The notes beneath the pieces were generated by a model. It was given only the letters and a program-made list of their open reading frames with translations, did no database searches and was not told where the DNA came from. DNA of 64,000 nt from Shimia_B sp038525525 (lineage in GTDB: Bacteria; Pseudomonadota; Alphaproteobacteria; Rhodobacterales; Rhodobacteraceae), in NCBI GenBank assembly GCA_038525525.1, contig JBCBHO010000004.1:292644-356643 (forward strand), read 5' to 3'. Of the stretch, positions 16,773 to 26,356 are shown piece after piece; position 1 is the first letter of the stretch; each line of letters opens with the position of its first letter. Position numbers and translations under genes: made by a program.

Positions 16773-17242
16773 CGATGCGCACACTCATCCTCGGGGCCGC
16801 GCTCGGCTCCGCCGCGCTTCTCGCCGGGGCGTTCGTCTTCCAGTGGCTCGGATACGCGCCCTGCCGGATGTGCATATGGCAGCGCTACCCCCACGTGGCG
16901 GCGGCGCTTATCGGAGTGCTCTTTCTCCTCGTGCCGCTGCGCGCACTGGCCTGGCTCGGCGCCGGGGCGGCGGCGGCCACGGGCGGGATCGGCGTCTTCC
17001 ATGCGGGCGTCGAACAAGGCTGGTGGGAGGGCCCGGCGAGCTGTTCGGGCGGCGGCTCCCTGAGCGGGCTGAGCGCCGGCGATCTTCTCAGCACCGAGGC
17101 CGCGCCTGCCATCGTCATGTGCGACGAGATCGCCTGGCAGTTTCTCGGCCTCTCCATGGCCAGCTGGAACGCGGCGCTGAGCTTTGGCCTCGTGGCCCTC
17201 TGGATCGCGGCGGCGCGCGCGCCCCGCACAGAGCCCGCTTGA
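16769..17242 (+). CDS. dsbB: DsbB-family disulfide bond oxidoreductase
   Basis: This 157-residue inner-membrane protein has four helices. The first redox pair is C32-R-M-C35 in the first periplasmic loop, and a second pair is at Cys92 and Cys118. DsbB reoxidises DsbA and passes electrons to quinone. The start is either GTG at 16769, overlapping the exoD stop, or ATG at 16775. The gene overlaps the following unknown gene by four bases. Confidence 0.88.
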   Translation: MTMRTLILGAALGSAALLAGAFVFQWLGYAPCRMCIWQRYPHVAAALIGVLFLLVPLRALAWLGAGAAAATGGIGVFHAGVEQGWWEGPASCSGGGSLSGLSAGDLLSTEAAPAIVMCDEIAWQFLGLSMASWNAALSFGLVALWIAAARAPRTEPA

Positions 17243-17790
17243 CCCGATTCTTGCTTCGCTTGCTCGCGCTCTACCTGCTTTTCGCGGCGGGGGCCTTCGG
17301 CTGGTCGGCGCTGGCCAATGAAAACGAGACTGCTCTGCGCGCCTGGCGCTCGGTTTTCCCGGCAAAGGTCGCCTTCGGGCTCGGCAGCCAATGGGGCACG
17401 ACCTTCATGGTCGAGGATGAGGACGTGGCCCTGCCCGCGGGCTTCGCGGCACCAGCGGACCTCGCGGATACAAATCTCCTCCTCGTGCTCGTGGGATCCG
17501 CCAGCGAGGCCGCGAAGCTTCCAGGGATCGCGGGCCTGATCTCCGATCCCGCCCAGACCTTCGAGGAGGTAGTGTTCGACGATGCGCAAACCCGGATCGC
17601 CTCGAGCCAGCTCAGTCTGAGGCTCCACCCATTCCCTCTCGTAATGCGGCGGACAGAGGTCGTAGTCTACCCGCTCGACGTGCTGCAGGGGGTCGACATC
17701 AGCTGCGCCAGCGAGGCGCTCACGGCGCTCTTCGAGTTCGCGCCACGGGACGCGCTCGCGCGGTTTTCGATGCCTTGCGCTGAGCTCTGA
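17239..17790 (+). CDS. Hypothetical membrane-anchored protein
   Basis: I do not recognise this 183-residue protein. It begins with a hydrophobic helix (about residues 4-24) that could be a signal anchor, followed by a soluble, probably periplasmic, domain. The likely start is the TTG at 17239, overlapping the dsbB stop (TTGA); no good ATG is near. A cysteine (in DISCAS) and a second near the C-terminus (SMPCAEL) could form a disulfide, which fits its place after dsbB. The open frame upstream of the TTG only shadows dsbB. Confidence 0.55.
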   Translation: MTRFLLRLLALYLLFAAGAFGWSALANENETALRAWRSVFPAKVAFGLGSQWGTTFMVEDEDVALPAGFAAPADLADTNLLLVLVGSASEAAKLPGIAGLISDPAQTFEEVVFDDAQTRIASSQLSLRLHPFPLVMRRTEVVVYPLDVLQGVDISCASEALTALFEFAPRDALARFSMPCAEL

Positions 17791-17949
17791 CCCGCGCAGG
17801 CCGCGGCCCGACAGCTTTCATCTGGCCGTGCGGAGTATCACTAATTAAGAAACAGTACGTTCACACTTGGCGCCTTTGGCCAAGTGTGCATGCGCGACGT
17901 GTACGCCCGACACACGGGTGCGCATGGTCTGTGGCAGGCGCTTCCGGCG

Positions 17950-18228
17950 CTAATGAAGCGGGAAGTCGGAAGGGCCAAATTCGCCCGTCACGTGGCGCCA
18001 CTGCCCCGGCGCGATCGCCTTGCGATGGATGAAGCGGACCGAGTTGAGCGGTCCCTCGATCTCGCCCTGCCAGAAGGCGATGAAATCGAAAAGCTTCGGA
18101 TGATCGGGGGCAAGGTCGTAGTCCTGCCACACGAAGGTATTCAGAACATTGGGATAATCCGGCATCCCGTAGAAGAACTCGGCGGTCGTAAGGCCGTAGC
18201 CCTTCAGAAGCATCTCTGATTCTGTCAT
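17950..18228 (-). CDS. Usg family protein
   Basis: This 92-residue soluble protein matches the small Usg family common in alphaproteobacteria (LLKGYGLTTAEFFYGMPDYP, then QDYDLAPDHPKLFDFI). The function is unknown. The ATG at 18228 is preferred because the upstream frame crosses the intergenic region shared with gyrA. It is divergent from gyrA. Confidence 0.8.
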   Translation of the reverse strand: MTESEMLLKGYGLTTAEFFYGMPDYPNVLNTFVWQDYDLAPDHPKLFDFIAFWQGEIEGPLNSVRFIHRKAIAPGQWRHVTGEFGPSDFPLH

Positions 18229-18422
18229 GCGTTCCCCTTTCGTATCTTCAGTGTGAGAGAGCCCTCGCGGATGTGTCAACAATTCCAGCGGCTTGGCATA
18301 GCATTGGAGCGGGAGAGAGGCATTTTGATGCCGAAAATGCAGGCACGGAATTGCACACCAGATGAAGGGAGTGATAAGTTGATGAGAACAAAATCTAGCG
18401 GAAGCGAGAGCTAGGGCGGGAC

Positions 18423-21158
18423 ATGAGCGACGACACGGAAACCCCTGAAACCGATGGTGAAATGCCGCCTGAGCGGCCCGAATTCGGCGGACCGTCGATC
18501 TCGATCTCCGACGAGATGCGCGCCTCCTACCTCGATTACGCAATGTCGGTCATCGTCAGCCGGGCGATTCCGGACCTGCGCGACGGCCTCAAGCCCGTGC
18601 ACCGCCGGATCCTCTACCACATGGACGACTCGGGCTACACGCACGACAAGTCGTTCCGCAAGTCCGCCAAGCCCGTGGGCGAGGTCATGGCCAACTACCA
18701 CCCCCACGGCGACGGCGCGATCTACGACGCCCTCGTCCGGATGGCGCAGGATTTCTCTATGTCCGTGCCGCTGATCGAGGGGCAAGGCAACTTCGGCTCC
18801 ATGGACGGCGATAATCCGGCCGCCATGCGCTACACCGAGAGCCGCCTGCGCCGCGTGGCCCGCGCGCTGCTCGACGATATCGACAAGGATACCGTTGATT
18901 TCCAAGACAATTACGACGGCAAGGAAAGCGAGCCCACTGTCCTTCCGGCACGGTATCCCAACATTCTGGTCAACGGCGCGGAAGGCATCGCCGTGGGCAT
19001 GGCGACGCGGATACCCCCGCACAATCTGGGCGAGGTCGTGGACGCGACGCTCGCCCTCATCGAGAACCCGGACCTCTCCACCGAAGAGCTAATCGAAATC
19101 GTCCCCGCGCCCGATTTCCCAACGGGGGGCCAGATCCTCGGACGCTCCGGCGCACGGAAGGCCTATCTGGAGGGGCGCGGCTCCGTGATCATTCGCGCGA
19201 GGACGCGCGTAGAAGAGTTGAGGAAAGACCGCTACGCCATTGTTATCGATGAGATTCCCTATCAAGTGAACAAGGCCACGATGATCGAGCGGATCGCCGA
19301 GGCCGCCCGGGACAAGCGCATCGAGGGGATCGCCCACGTGCAGGACGAATCCGACCGCTCCGGCGTTCGCGTGGTCATCGAGCTGAAGCGCGACGCCACC
19401 GCCGAGGTGGTGCTCAATCAGCTTTATCGCTTCACGCCCATGCAGCAGAGCTTTGGCTGCAACATGCTCGCGCTCAATGGCGGTCGCCCCGAGCAGCTGA
19501 CTTTGCGCAAATTTCTGACTGCTTTCATCGACTTCCGCGAGGATGTTGTTGTGCGCCGGACGGCCTTCGAGCTCAACAAGGCGCGGGATCGCAGCCATGT
19601 GCTCTGCGGCCTCGCCGTTGCGGTCTCCAACGTCGACGAAGTGGTGCAGACCATCCGCCAATCCGCTGATGCCGCCGCCGCGCGAGAGGCCCTCATGACC
19701 CGCCGCTGGCCCGCGGGCAGCATCGCCGATTACCTCCAGCTCATCGACGATCCGCTCAGCAAGATGAACGAGGACGGCACCTATAACCTCACCGAGATAC
19801 AGGCCCGGGCGATCCTCGATCTGCGTCTCCAGCGCCTGACCCAGATCGGCGTGAAGGAGGTCACCGACGAACTTGAAGAGCTGGCAGGTAAGATCAAGGA
19901 ATACCTGGCTATTCTCGGCTCCCGCGAGCGGATCATGGAGATCATCGCCACCGAGCTGAGCGAGGTGAAGGAGGCCCATGCCGTCCCCCGTCGCACCGAG
20001 ATCCTCGACTGGTCGGGCGACATGGAGGACGAGGACCTCATCGAGCGCGAGGACATGGTCGTCACCGTCACCCAAGGCGGCTATATCAAGCGGACCGCCC
20101 TTGCCGATTTCCGCGCTCAGAAGCGCGGCGGCAAGGGGCTGAGCGGCATGTCCATGAAGGACGAGGACGTCGTCACGACGCTCTTTGTCGCCAACACCCA
20201 CACCCCGCTTCTCTTCTTCACGACCGACGGCATGGTCTACAAGCTCAAGACATGGCGGCTCCCGCTCGGCGGGCGCACGTCGAAGGGCAAGGCCATCGTC
20301 AACATCCTGCCTATCCCGTCGGGCGTCTCCATCGCGGCGATCATGCCCGTGGACCGCGAGGAAGAGGACTGGGACGAGCTTCAGGTCGTCTTCGCCACCT
20401 CCGCGGGCACCGTGCGCCGCAACGCGCTGAGCGATTTTGCGAACGTCATGCGGAACGGCAAGATCGCCATGAAGTTCGAAGGTGAACACGCTGAAACCAA
20501 ACTGATTAACGCCCGCATCGCCTCCCATGATGATGACGTCATGCTGGTCACGCGGCTCGGTCGTGCGATCCGCTTCAAGGCCACGGATGTCCGCGTCTTC
20601 AACTCGCGCGCCTCTGTCGGTGTGCGGGGGATCAACCTCCGCGCGGATGACGCTGTCGTCTCCATGTCGATCATCCGCCGCTTCGAGGCGAGCCCGGACG
20701 AACGCGCCGCGTATCTCAAGATGCGCCGCGCCATGGCGGGCCTCACAGACGATGCCGAAGCGGAGGAGGAAGAGGGCAATGCCGACATGCCGCTCAGCCA
20801 GGAGCGCTATGCTGAGATGTCAGCGGCTGAGAACCTCATCCTGACGATCACGGCAGAAGGCGCCGGTAAGCTCTCGTCCTCACACGATTATCCCCTGCGC
20901 GGGCGTGGCGGACAGGGCGTGACAGCCATGGACAAGGCCATGCGGGCCGGGCCGATCATCGCGAGCTTCCCGGTGGATCTCGACGATCAGATCATGCTCG
21001 TGACGTCCACCGGCCAATCGATCCGGGTACCGGTGGATGGGATCTCCTTCCGTTCGCGCGGCGCGGGCGGCGTGAAGGTCTTCAACACGGCCAAGGGTGA
21101 GTTCGTGACCTCCGTGGCCTGGATTGCCGACAGTGAGGCGGATCAAGGCGATGACTGA
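18423..21158 (+). CDS. gyrA: DNA gyrase subunit A
   Basis: This 911-residue protein is the ATP-independent breakage-reunion subunit of gyrase. The catalytic tyrosine is Tyr137 in AAMRYTESR. The GyrA box (QKRGGKG) in the C-terminal wrapping domain separates it from ParC. The position equal to E. coli Ser83 is Gly98 (HPHGDGAIYD) and the Asp87 equivalent is kept as Asp102. It overlaps the next small gene. Confidence 0.97.
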   Translation: MSDDTETPETDGEMPPERPEFGGPSISISDEMRASYLDYAMSVIVSRAIPDLRDGLKPVHRRILYHMDDSGYTHDKSFRKSAKPVGEVMANYHPHGDGAIYDALVRMAQDFSMSVPLIEGQGNFGSMDGDNPAAMRYTESRLRRVARALLDDIDKDTVDFQDNYDGKESEPTVLPARYPNILVNGAEGIAVGMATRIPPHNLGEVVDATLALIENPDLSTEELIEIVPAPDFPTGGQILGRSGARKAYLEGRGSVIIRARTRVEELRKDRYAIVIDEIPYQVNKATMIERIAEAARDKRIEGIAHVQDESDRSGVRVVIELKRDATAEVVLNQLYRFTPMQQSFGCNMLALNGGRPEQLTLRKFLTAFIDFREDVVVRRTAFELNKARDRSHVLCGLAVAVSNVDEVVQTIRQSADAAAAREALMTRRWPAGSIADYLQLIDDPLSKMNEDGTYNLTEIQARAILDLRLQRLTQIGVKEVTDELEELAGKIKEYLAILGSRERIMEIIATELSEVKEAHAVPRRTEILDWSGDMEDEDLIEREDMVVTVTQGGYIKRTALADFRAQKRGGKGLSGMSMKDEDVVTTLFVANTHTPLLFFTTDGMVYKLKTWRLPLGGRTSKGKAIVNILPIPSGVSIAAIMPVDREEEDWDELQVVFATSAGTVRRNALSDFANVMRNGKIAMKFEGEHAETKLINARIASHDDDVMLVTRLGRAIRFKATDVRVFNSRASVGVRGINLRADDAVVSMSIIRRFEASPDERAAYLKMRRAMAGLTDDAEAEEEEGNADMPLSQERYAEMSAAENLILTITAEGAGKLSSSHDYPLRGRGGQGVTAMDKAMRAGPIIASFPVDLDDQIMLVTSTGQSIRVPVDGISFRSRGAGGVKVFNTAKGEFVTSVAWIADSEADQGDD

Positions 21159-21408
21159 CGAGCTGTATCTTGTATTGCTCATCGGGCTTCTCGGGCTCGT
21201 GGCCGCCATCGTGGCGTTTTCAGTCATACGGGGCCGCAATCTGCCGCACACGAACGAGCGCATCGCTGAGCAGCAGCGCGTGAGCGTTGAAAATCAGCAG
21301 AAGATCCTCGCGGCGCAGATGGACGCGCTCGAGGTGCAACGCGCACAGTTGGCGGCGGCAGAGCGGCAGGCTGCGGCCCTCGAGAGGATCGCCGACGCCA
21401 AATCCTGA
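21151..21408 (+). CDS. Small membrane-anchored coiled-coil protein
   Basis: This 85-residue protein has one N-terminal helix (about residues 4-25) and a C-terminal, glutamine- and alanine-rich amphipathic stretch likely to be a coiled coil. The ATG at 21151 lies in the end of gyrA, so it is translationally coupled to it. I do not recognise the family. Confidence 0.65.
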   Translation: MTDELYLVLLIGLLGLVAAIVAFSVIRGRNLPHTNERIAEQQRVSVENQQKILAAQMDALEVQRAQLAAAERQAAALERIADAKS

Positions 21409-21417
21409 GGCGCCGCT

Positions 21418-22890
21418 TCAGAGCCCGTAAATGTCTCGGAATTTCGCTTCGATGTAATCGAGCAGCGGGCCCTCGCTCGGCTCCATCCCCGCAGCATGGG
21501 CGATGGTTGCCCGCGGCTCCCGGAGGCCGCCATGGCTCTGCACGTGGCTCCCGAGCCATGCCGTGGCCGCGCGCGTATCTCCCCGGGCGAGGTCCGCGTC
21601 GAGATCGGGGATGTCGCGCCGCAGCGCCTCATGCAGGCAGCCGGCATAGACATTCCCCAGCGTGTAGGTCGCGAAATACCCGAACAGCCCGACGGACCAG
21701 TGGACATCCTGCAGGCAGCCGTTGGAGGGCTTGTCCACGCCAAAGCCAAAATCTGCCTCGAAGCGGGTATTCCACGCCTCTTCCAGCTCGCCCACCGCCA
21801 GCTTGCCCGAGATCAGCTCCCGCTCGAGATCAAAGCGCATGAGGACATGCAGGTTGTATTGAACCTCGTCAGCCTCAGTGCGGATATAGCCCGGCCCCAC
21901 GCGGTTGACGCAGCCATAGAACGCCTCCGCATCCATGCCGAGGTCGCCAAAAGCCTCGGTCATACGGCGATGGAGGAAGCCGGTGAATGCGCGCGAACGG
22001 CCGAGCTGGTTTTCGTATATGCGGCTCTGGCTTTCGTGAACGCCCATGGAGACACCCTGCCCCAGCGGCGTGAGCGCGTAGGCGTCGTCGATGTTCTGCT
22101 CGTAGCAGGCGTGCCCAACCTCGTGGATCGTCGAGTAGAAGCAATTGAAAGGGTCGGTCAGCGCGGTGCGTGTCGTGATGCGCACATCATGCCCCGAGCC
22201 GCTTGAGAACGGGTGCACCGCTTTGTCGATCCGCCCTTTCGAGAGATCGTAGCCAAACGTCTTGGCCAGCTCCTCGGAGAGCTTGAGTTGCGCGGCCTCG
22301 GCGAAATCGCCCTGCAAGGCCGGCGGCGCCTCGGCGCCGAGGACGGCGTCGCGCAGCGCCACCAGCCGTGGCCGCATCGCGCCGAACATCGCGTCGAGCT
22401 CTGCGGCCGAAGAGCCGGGCTCGTAATCCTGCAGGAGCGCGTCGTAGGAATCGCCGCCATCGGCCAGCAGCGCGCCCTCTTCCTGGCGCAGCGCGATGAC
22501 CTCGGCGAGGACCGGCGTGAAGGCGGCCACGTCCTCACTGGCGCGCGCATCGGCCCAGAGCCCCTGTGCCCGGCTTGTCACGCGCGCGATCTCGGCGGCA
22601 AGCCTTGCGGGAACTTTGGTATTCCTCGCGTAGTCCCGGCGCATGTGGCGCAGCTTGGCTCGGCTCACCTCGTCGAGGGTCGTGTCCTCGATCCGCCCGA
22701 GCCATTCCCCCATGCGGGGATCCGTGCGGCGCGCGTGGAGCACCCCCTCCAGCGCGGCCATCTCCTCGCCCCGCTGCTCCGCCGCCCCGCGGGGCATCAT
22801 CGTCTCCTGGTCCCATCCCAGGCGCCCCTGAATCTGGCCCAAGGCCTGCGTCTCACGGTCGAATGCCATGAGCTCGTCGAAAGGGGTCAT
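21418..22890 (-). CDS. M32-family carboxypeptidase
   Basis: This 490-residue zinc metallocarboxypeptidase belongs to the M32 (Taq) family. The metal motif HEVGH lies at residues 256-260, and the typical N-terminal DQETMMP is at 27-33. The length matches the usual roughly 500 residues. It removes C-terminal residues from peptides in the cytoplasm. The ATG at 22890 (MTPFDEL) is preferred to one 14 codons upstream that lies inside the preceding gene. It almost touches ctaA. Confidence 0.93.
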   Translation of the reverse strand: MTPFDELMAFDRETQALGQIQGRLGWDQETMMPRGAAEQRGEEMAALEGVLHARRTDPRMGEWLGRIEDTTLDEVSRAKLRHMRRDYARNTKVPARLAAEIARVTSRAQGLWADARASEDVAAFTPVLAEVIALRQEEGALLADGGDSYDALLQDYEPGSSAAELDAMFGAMRPRLVALRDAVLGAEAPPALQGDFAEAAQLKLSEELAKTFGYDLSKGRIDKAVHPFSSGSGHDVRITTRTALTDPFNCFYSTIHEVGHACYEQNIDDAYALTPLGQGVSMGVHESQSRIYENQLGRSRAFTGFLHRRMTEAFGDLGMDAEAFYGCVNRVGPGYIRTEADEVQYNLHVLMRFDLERELISGKLAVGELEEAWNTRFEADFGFGVDKPSNGCLQDVHWSVGLFGYFATYTLGNVYAGCLHEALRRDIPDLDADLARGDTRAATAWLGSHVQSHGGLREPRATIAHAAGMEPSEGPLLDYIEAKFRDIYGL

Positions 22891-22891
22891 G

Positions 22892-24022
22892 TCAGGCCTC
22901 GCGAAGGGAAGATTGGACGGGATGCGCGGCAAGGAAGGTCGCGTAGATCGTCGCGAGCCACAGCAGGATGCCGACGCCCTGGTGAATGATCGCGATCCAG
23001 AGCGGCGCGCCCAGCAGCACTGTGGCGATCCCGATGCCCATCATCAGAGTGATGAGGAGGCCCACGCGTCCCACGGCCTTGCGCGTGCGTTTATGCGGGC
23101 TGCGGGCCACGCGGATGCCGAGATAGATCGCAAAGGCGAAGACGACGTAGCCCCATGTCCGATGCATGAATTGGACCGTGCCCGCGTTCTCGAAGAAGTT
23201 CCGCCAGAGCGGCTCGAGGTCGAACCCCGTGGGGGGGAAGATCTGTCCGCCCATGAGGGGCCAGGAATTGTAGGCCGTCCCGGCGTCGATACCCGCCACG
23301 AGCGCGCCGAGCAGCATCTGGATGAAGAGCGCGCCTGTGAAGACCCATGCAAGGCTGGTGAGCCCGGCCTCGCCCGCGCGGCGGGCCTGCATGATCTCAC
23401 GTTCCGGTCGGCTCAGGAGCGCGATGTAGCGGGCCAGAACGGCGAGAATGACGAAGGCAAGCCCGAGATGCGTGGCCAGCCGGTATGAGGCGACATCCAG
23501 CATCGTGCCCGTGAGGCCGGAGGAGACCATCCACCAGCCAATGGCGCCCTGGAGCCCGCCGAGCGCACCCACGAGGAGAAGGCGCGGTGTCCACCCCGCC
23601 GGGATCTGACGGCGGATGAGGAAGTACAGAAATCCAAGGCCCCAGACGAGCCCCACGAATCGGCCGAGCTGCCGGTGGCCCCATTCCCACCAGTAGATTA
23701 CCTTGAATTCCGCCATGGTCATGCCGGCATTCTGAAGCTGATATTCCGGGATCTGGCGATAGCGCTCGAGCTCCGCTTCCCAATCCGCCGCATTGAGCGG
23801 GGGGATCGCGCCGGAGAGCGGCGCCCATTCCGTGATCGAAAGGCCGCTATCGGTGAGCCGGGTGAGCCCGCCCACGGTGATCATGGCCACCACGAGCGCG
23901 GCCAGTGCGATGAGCCAGGCGCGGATTGCGAGCCGTGCGCTGGAGCGGCCACGGTCGATCGCGCCCTTCTGGGCCTGCGGTTTGGGCGTATCGCCCACAT
24001 CCTCGAAGATTGATCTCGCCAT
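22892..24022 (-). CDS. ctaA: Heme A synthase (COX15/CtaA)
   Basis: This 376-residue integral membrane enzyme oxidises heme O to heme A for aa3-type cytochrome oxidase. It has about eight helices and the family segments GGLTRLTDSGLSITEW, EWGHRQLGRFVG and FMHRTWGYVV, in which the histidines bind heme. The start at 24022 overlaps the trmJ stop by one base (TGATG). Confidence 0.93.
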   Translation of the reverse strand: MARSIFEDVGDTPKPQAQKGAIDRGRSSARLAIRAWLIALAALVVAMITVGGLTRLTDSGLSITEWAPLSGAIPPLNAADWEAELERYRQIPEYQLQNAGMTMAEFKVIYWWEWGHRQLGRFVGLVWGLGFLYFLIRRQIPAGWTPRLLLVGALGGLQGAIGWWMVSSGLTGTMLDVASYRLATHLGLAFVILAVLARYIALLSRPEREIMQARRAGEAGLTSLAWVFTGALFIQMLLGALVAGIDAGTAYNSWPLMGGQIFPPTGFDLEPLWRNFFENAGTVQFMHRTWGYVVFAFAIYLGIRVARSPHKRTRKAVGRVGLLITLMMGIGIATVLLGAPLWIAIIHQGVGILLWLATIYATFLAAHPVQSSLREA

Positions 24023-24783
24023 CAGTGATCCTCTGACGTTTTCGCGTATTTGCGCACCATCTGCCGAAGCACACCGTGCAGTGTCTGCACGTCCGCACGG
24101 GTGAGCGGCATCCGGCTCCAAAGGTTGCGCAGGTTCGTTTTCATGTTGGCGGCCTTGTGGTCCGGGAAGAAGAAGCCCGCCGCCTCGAGCTGCGTCTCGT
24201 AGTGGCGCGCAAGTGCTTCAATCTCTTCTCCGTTGGCCCAGTCCCCACCCTTGGCGCCCTTTGGTTCGTTGACTTCCAGTACGATATCTGAGGCCGCGCG
24301 CTGCCATTCATAAGCAGTCAGAAGGACGCACTGCGCGAGGTTGAGGGAGAAGAAGGCTGGGTTCACCGGCACGGTAATGATCGCGTTGGCGCGGGCCACG
24401 TCGTCGTTTTCAAGTCCGGCGCGCTCCGGCCCGAAGAGCACGGCCACGCGCTCCCCCGCCGCGATTTTCTCGGCCGCGATCTCCATGGCCCGTTCGGGCG
24501 CATAGACGGGCTTCGTCAGGTCGCGACTGCGGGCGGTGGTGGCGAAGGTGTAGGTGCAATCGGCCACCGCGCTCGCCAGGTCGACTGTGAGCATGGCCTC
24601 GTCCAGAAGCCGCCCCGCACCCGAGGCCATGGCCACGGCCTTCTGGTTGGGCCAGCCGTCGCGCGGGGCCACGATCCGCATGCGGTCCAGGCCGAAATTC
24701 CACATGGCGCGCGCGGCGGCGCCGATGTTCTCGCCCATCTGCGGGCGCACGAGGACGAAGGTGGGTTGAGGTGTCTGTGACAT
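24022..24783 (-). CDS. trmJ: RNA 2'-O-ribose methyltransferase (TrmJ-like)
   Basis: This 253-residue SPOUT-superfamily enzyme methylates ribose in RNA; TrmJ acts at position 32 of tRNAs. The segments RPQMGENIGAAARAMWNFG, LFGPERAGLENDD and NPAFFSLNLAQCV build the knotted SAM site. The ATG at 24783 is used because the upstream extension is low-complexity arginine-rich sequence. It is coupled to ctaA and divergent from the thiE-like gene. Confidence 0.88.
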   Translation of the reverse strand: MSQTPQPTFVLVRPQMGENIGAAARAMWNFGLDRMRIVAPRDGWPNQKAVAMASGAGRLLDEAMLTVDLASAVADCTYTFATTARSRDLTKPVYAPERAMEIAAEKIAAGERVAVLFGPERAGLENDDVARANAIITVPVNPAFFSLNLAQCVLLTAYEWQRAASDIVLEVNEPKGAKGGDWANGEEIEALARHYETQLEAAGFFFPDHKAANMKTNLRNLWSRMPLTRADVQTLHGVLRQMVRKYAKTSEDH

Positions 24784-24907
24784 TGGCCGTCCTGATACCT
24801 GCCGGGGCCCGACAAGCCAAGGCGTCCAAGGCCTGTGCGGCCATCGCGACGCATCTCGTTGCCGCGCTTCTAAGCCCTTGCTATGAGGCGCGAAAAGGAG
24901 CCGCACC

Positions 24908-25531
24908 ATGGCCGATGCAGAGCACCCGCAAATCTATCTTGTAAGCCCGCCGGAGATCGAACTTTCGCGTTTTCCCAAGCTCTTGGCGGCCTGCCTTGAT
25001 GCGGCACCCGTGGCGTGCTTCCGGCTCGCGCTGTCGTCGAAGGATGAGACCACGCTTTCGAAGGCGGGCGACGCCTGTCGCGAGGTCTGCCATGCGCGCG
25101 ACGTGGCGATCGTGATCGACACGCACGTGCAGCTCGCCGAACGTCTAGGGCTCGACGGCGTGCATCTGCCGGACGGGTCGAAATCGGTCCGCAAGGCGCG
25201 GAAGGCGCTTGGTGGCGACGCGATCGTCGGCAGCCATTGCGCCCAATCCCGCCATGACGGGATGACCGCGGGAGAGGCCGATGCGGACTACGTCTGCTTT
25301 GGCCCCACCGCCCCGACTGCCCTAGGCGACGGGGCCCATGCGGAGCGTGAGCTCTTCGAGTGGTGGTCCGAGGTGATCGAGGTCCCGGTCGTGGCAGAGG
25401 GCGGGCTTGGCGCGGAACAGATCGCAGAGCTGGCACCCTACGTCGATTTCTTCGCGCTGGGAGATGAGGTCTGGAACGCTGCGGTGCCCGAGACCGCGCT
25501 TTCAGAGATCGCCGCCCGCCTCAACGGCTGA
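24908..25531 (+). CDS. Thiamine phosphate synthase-like TIM-barrel protein
   Basis: This 207-residue protein belongs to the ThiE/TenI TIM-barrel family (IDTHVQLAERLGLDGVHLPDG, IVGSHCAQSRHDG and YVCFGPTAPT). Many lineages keep a diverged second ThiE-like protein whose reaction is unclear, so thiE itself is not assigned. There is a clear ribosome-binding site (AAGGAG) before the ATG. Its end overlaps the end of the converging acyltransferase gene by 30 bases. Confidence 0.75.
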   Translation: MADAEHPQIYLVSPPEIELSRFPKLLAACLDAAPVACFRLALSSKDETTLSKAGDACREVCHARDVAIVIDTHVQLAERLGLDGVHLPDGSKSVRKARKALGGDAIVGSHCAQSRHDGMTAGEADADYVCFGPTAPTALGDGAHAERELFEWWSEVIEVPVVAEGGLGAEQIAELAPYVDFFALGDEVWNAAVPETALSEIAARLNG

Positions 25532-26350
25532 GGCTGCGTCCACCGGCTCTGCCACCGTTCCTCGCAAGAGTCGCGCCGCTGTCTTCCTGTCCGAGAGCTC
25601 CGAGAGAGAGACAGGCGGGTGGAAGATCACGCGCACGCCGCCTTGCCGCCGCGCCGACAGGACGCGCAGGAGATGGCCTTCGAAACTCATATCACCCCAC
25701 CAGCCGTAAAAGCGCGGATCGGCGTCCCTCGGAGCCTCGTAGACGAGGGAGATGGGCTGCAGCGCGAACCGGTCGCTGCCCTCGTCATCGAAGAAGGCCG
25801 AGAACAGCGTGGATTGAAACTCAAGCACCCGCTTTCCGTCCGTCGATGTGCCTTCGGGGAAGAAAACGAGGTGGTGTCCTCGGGAGATGCGCTCCTGCAA
25901 GAGCGCCTTTTGCGCCACGGCATCCCGCCGCTCGCGACGGATGAAGATCGTCCCGGTCGCACGGGCCAGCCATCCGATGCCCGGCCAGCCGGCCACTTCC
26001 GCCTTAGAGACGAAATAGATGGCTTGCGGCGCGTTCAGCGCGAAGATGTCGAGCCAGCTCACATGGTTGGCCACCGCGGCCCCCGGCCCTGACATGGGCC
26101 GACCTTCCACGCGGTACCCCATGCCAAGAAGCACGAAGGCCGACCGGCAGACGTAGCGCGTGATGTAAGGCGTGATCGGGCGGCGCGTGCCGAAAAGCGG
26201 CCTCTCTACCAGTCGCACGAGCAAGAGCAGCGCGAGACAGCCGAAGGTGTTGATGGCCAGGGGCAGCCCCCGCACCACCGCGCGCGCGATCCCGGCGGCG
26301 GTCAGCGGCGCAAAGCTCGGGGTGTCCTCGGACGTCCAGGTGCGGCTCAT
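25502..26350 (-). CDS. olsA: 1-acyl-glycerol-3-phosphate/lyso-ornithine-lipid acyltransferase
   Basis: This 282-residue PlsC-family acyltransferase has the NHxxxxD motif at residues 95-101 (NHVSWLD), the FPEGT motif near residue 165 and an N-terminal membrane segment. It directly follows an OlsB-like gene, which points to OlsA, the enzyme that adds the second acyl chain to lyso-ornithine lipid. A general PlsC role is the alternative. Ornithine lipids contain no phosphorus and replace phospholipids under phosphate limitation. Confidence 0.8.
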   Translation of the reverse strand: MSRTWTSEDTPSFAPLTAAGIARAVVRGLPLAINTFGCLALLLLVRLVERPLFGTRRPITPYITRYVCRSAFVLLGMGYRVEGRPMSGPGAAVANHVSWLDIFALNAPQAIYFVSKAEVAGWPGIGWLARATGTIFIRRERRDAVAQKALLQERISRGHHLVFFPEGTSTDGKRVLEFQSTLFSAFFDDEGSDRFALQPISLVYEAPRDADPRFYGWWGDMSFEGHLLRVLSARRQGGVRVIFHPPVSLSELSDRKTAARLLRGTVAEPVDAASAVEAGGDL

Positions 26351-26356
26351 GAAGTC

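Noticed and set aside
19089..20528. Minus-strand ORF of 479 codons opposite gyrA
   Set aside because: It is an antisense shadow of gyrA with a biased composition and no domain.
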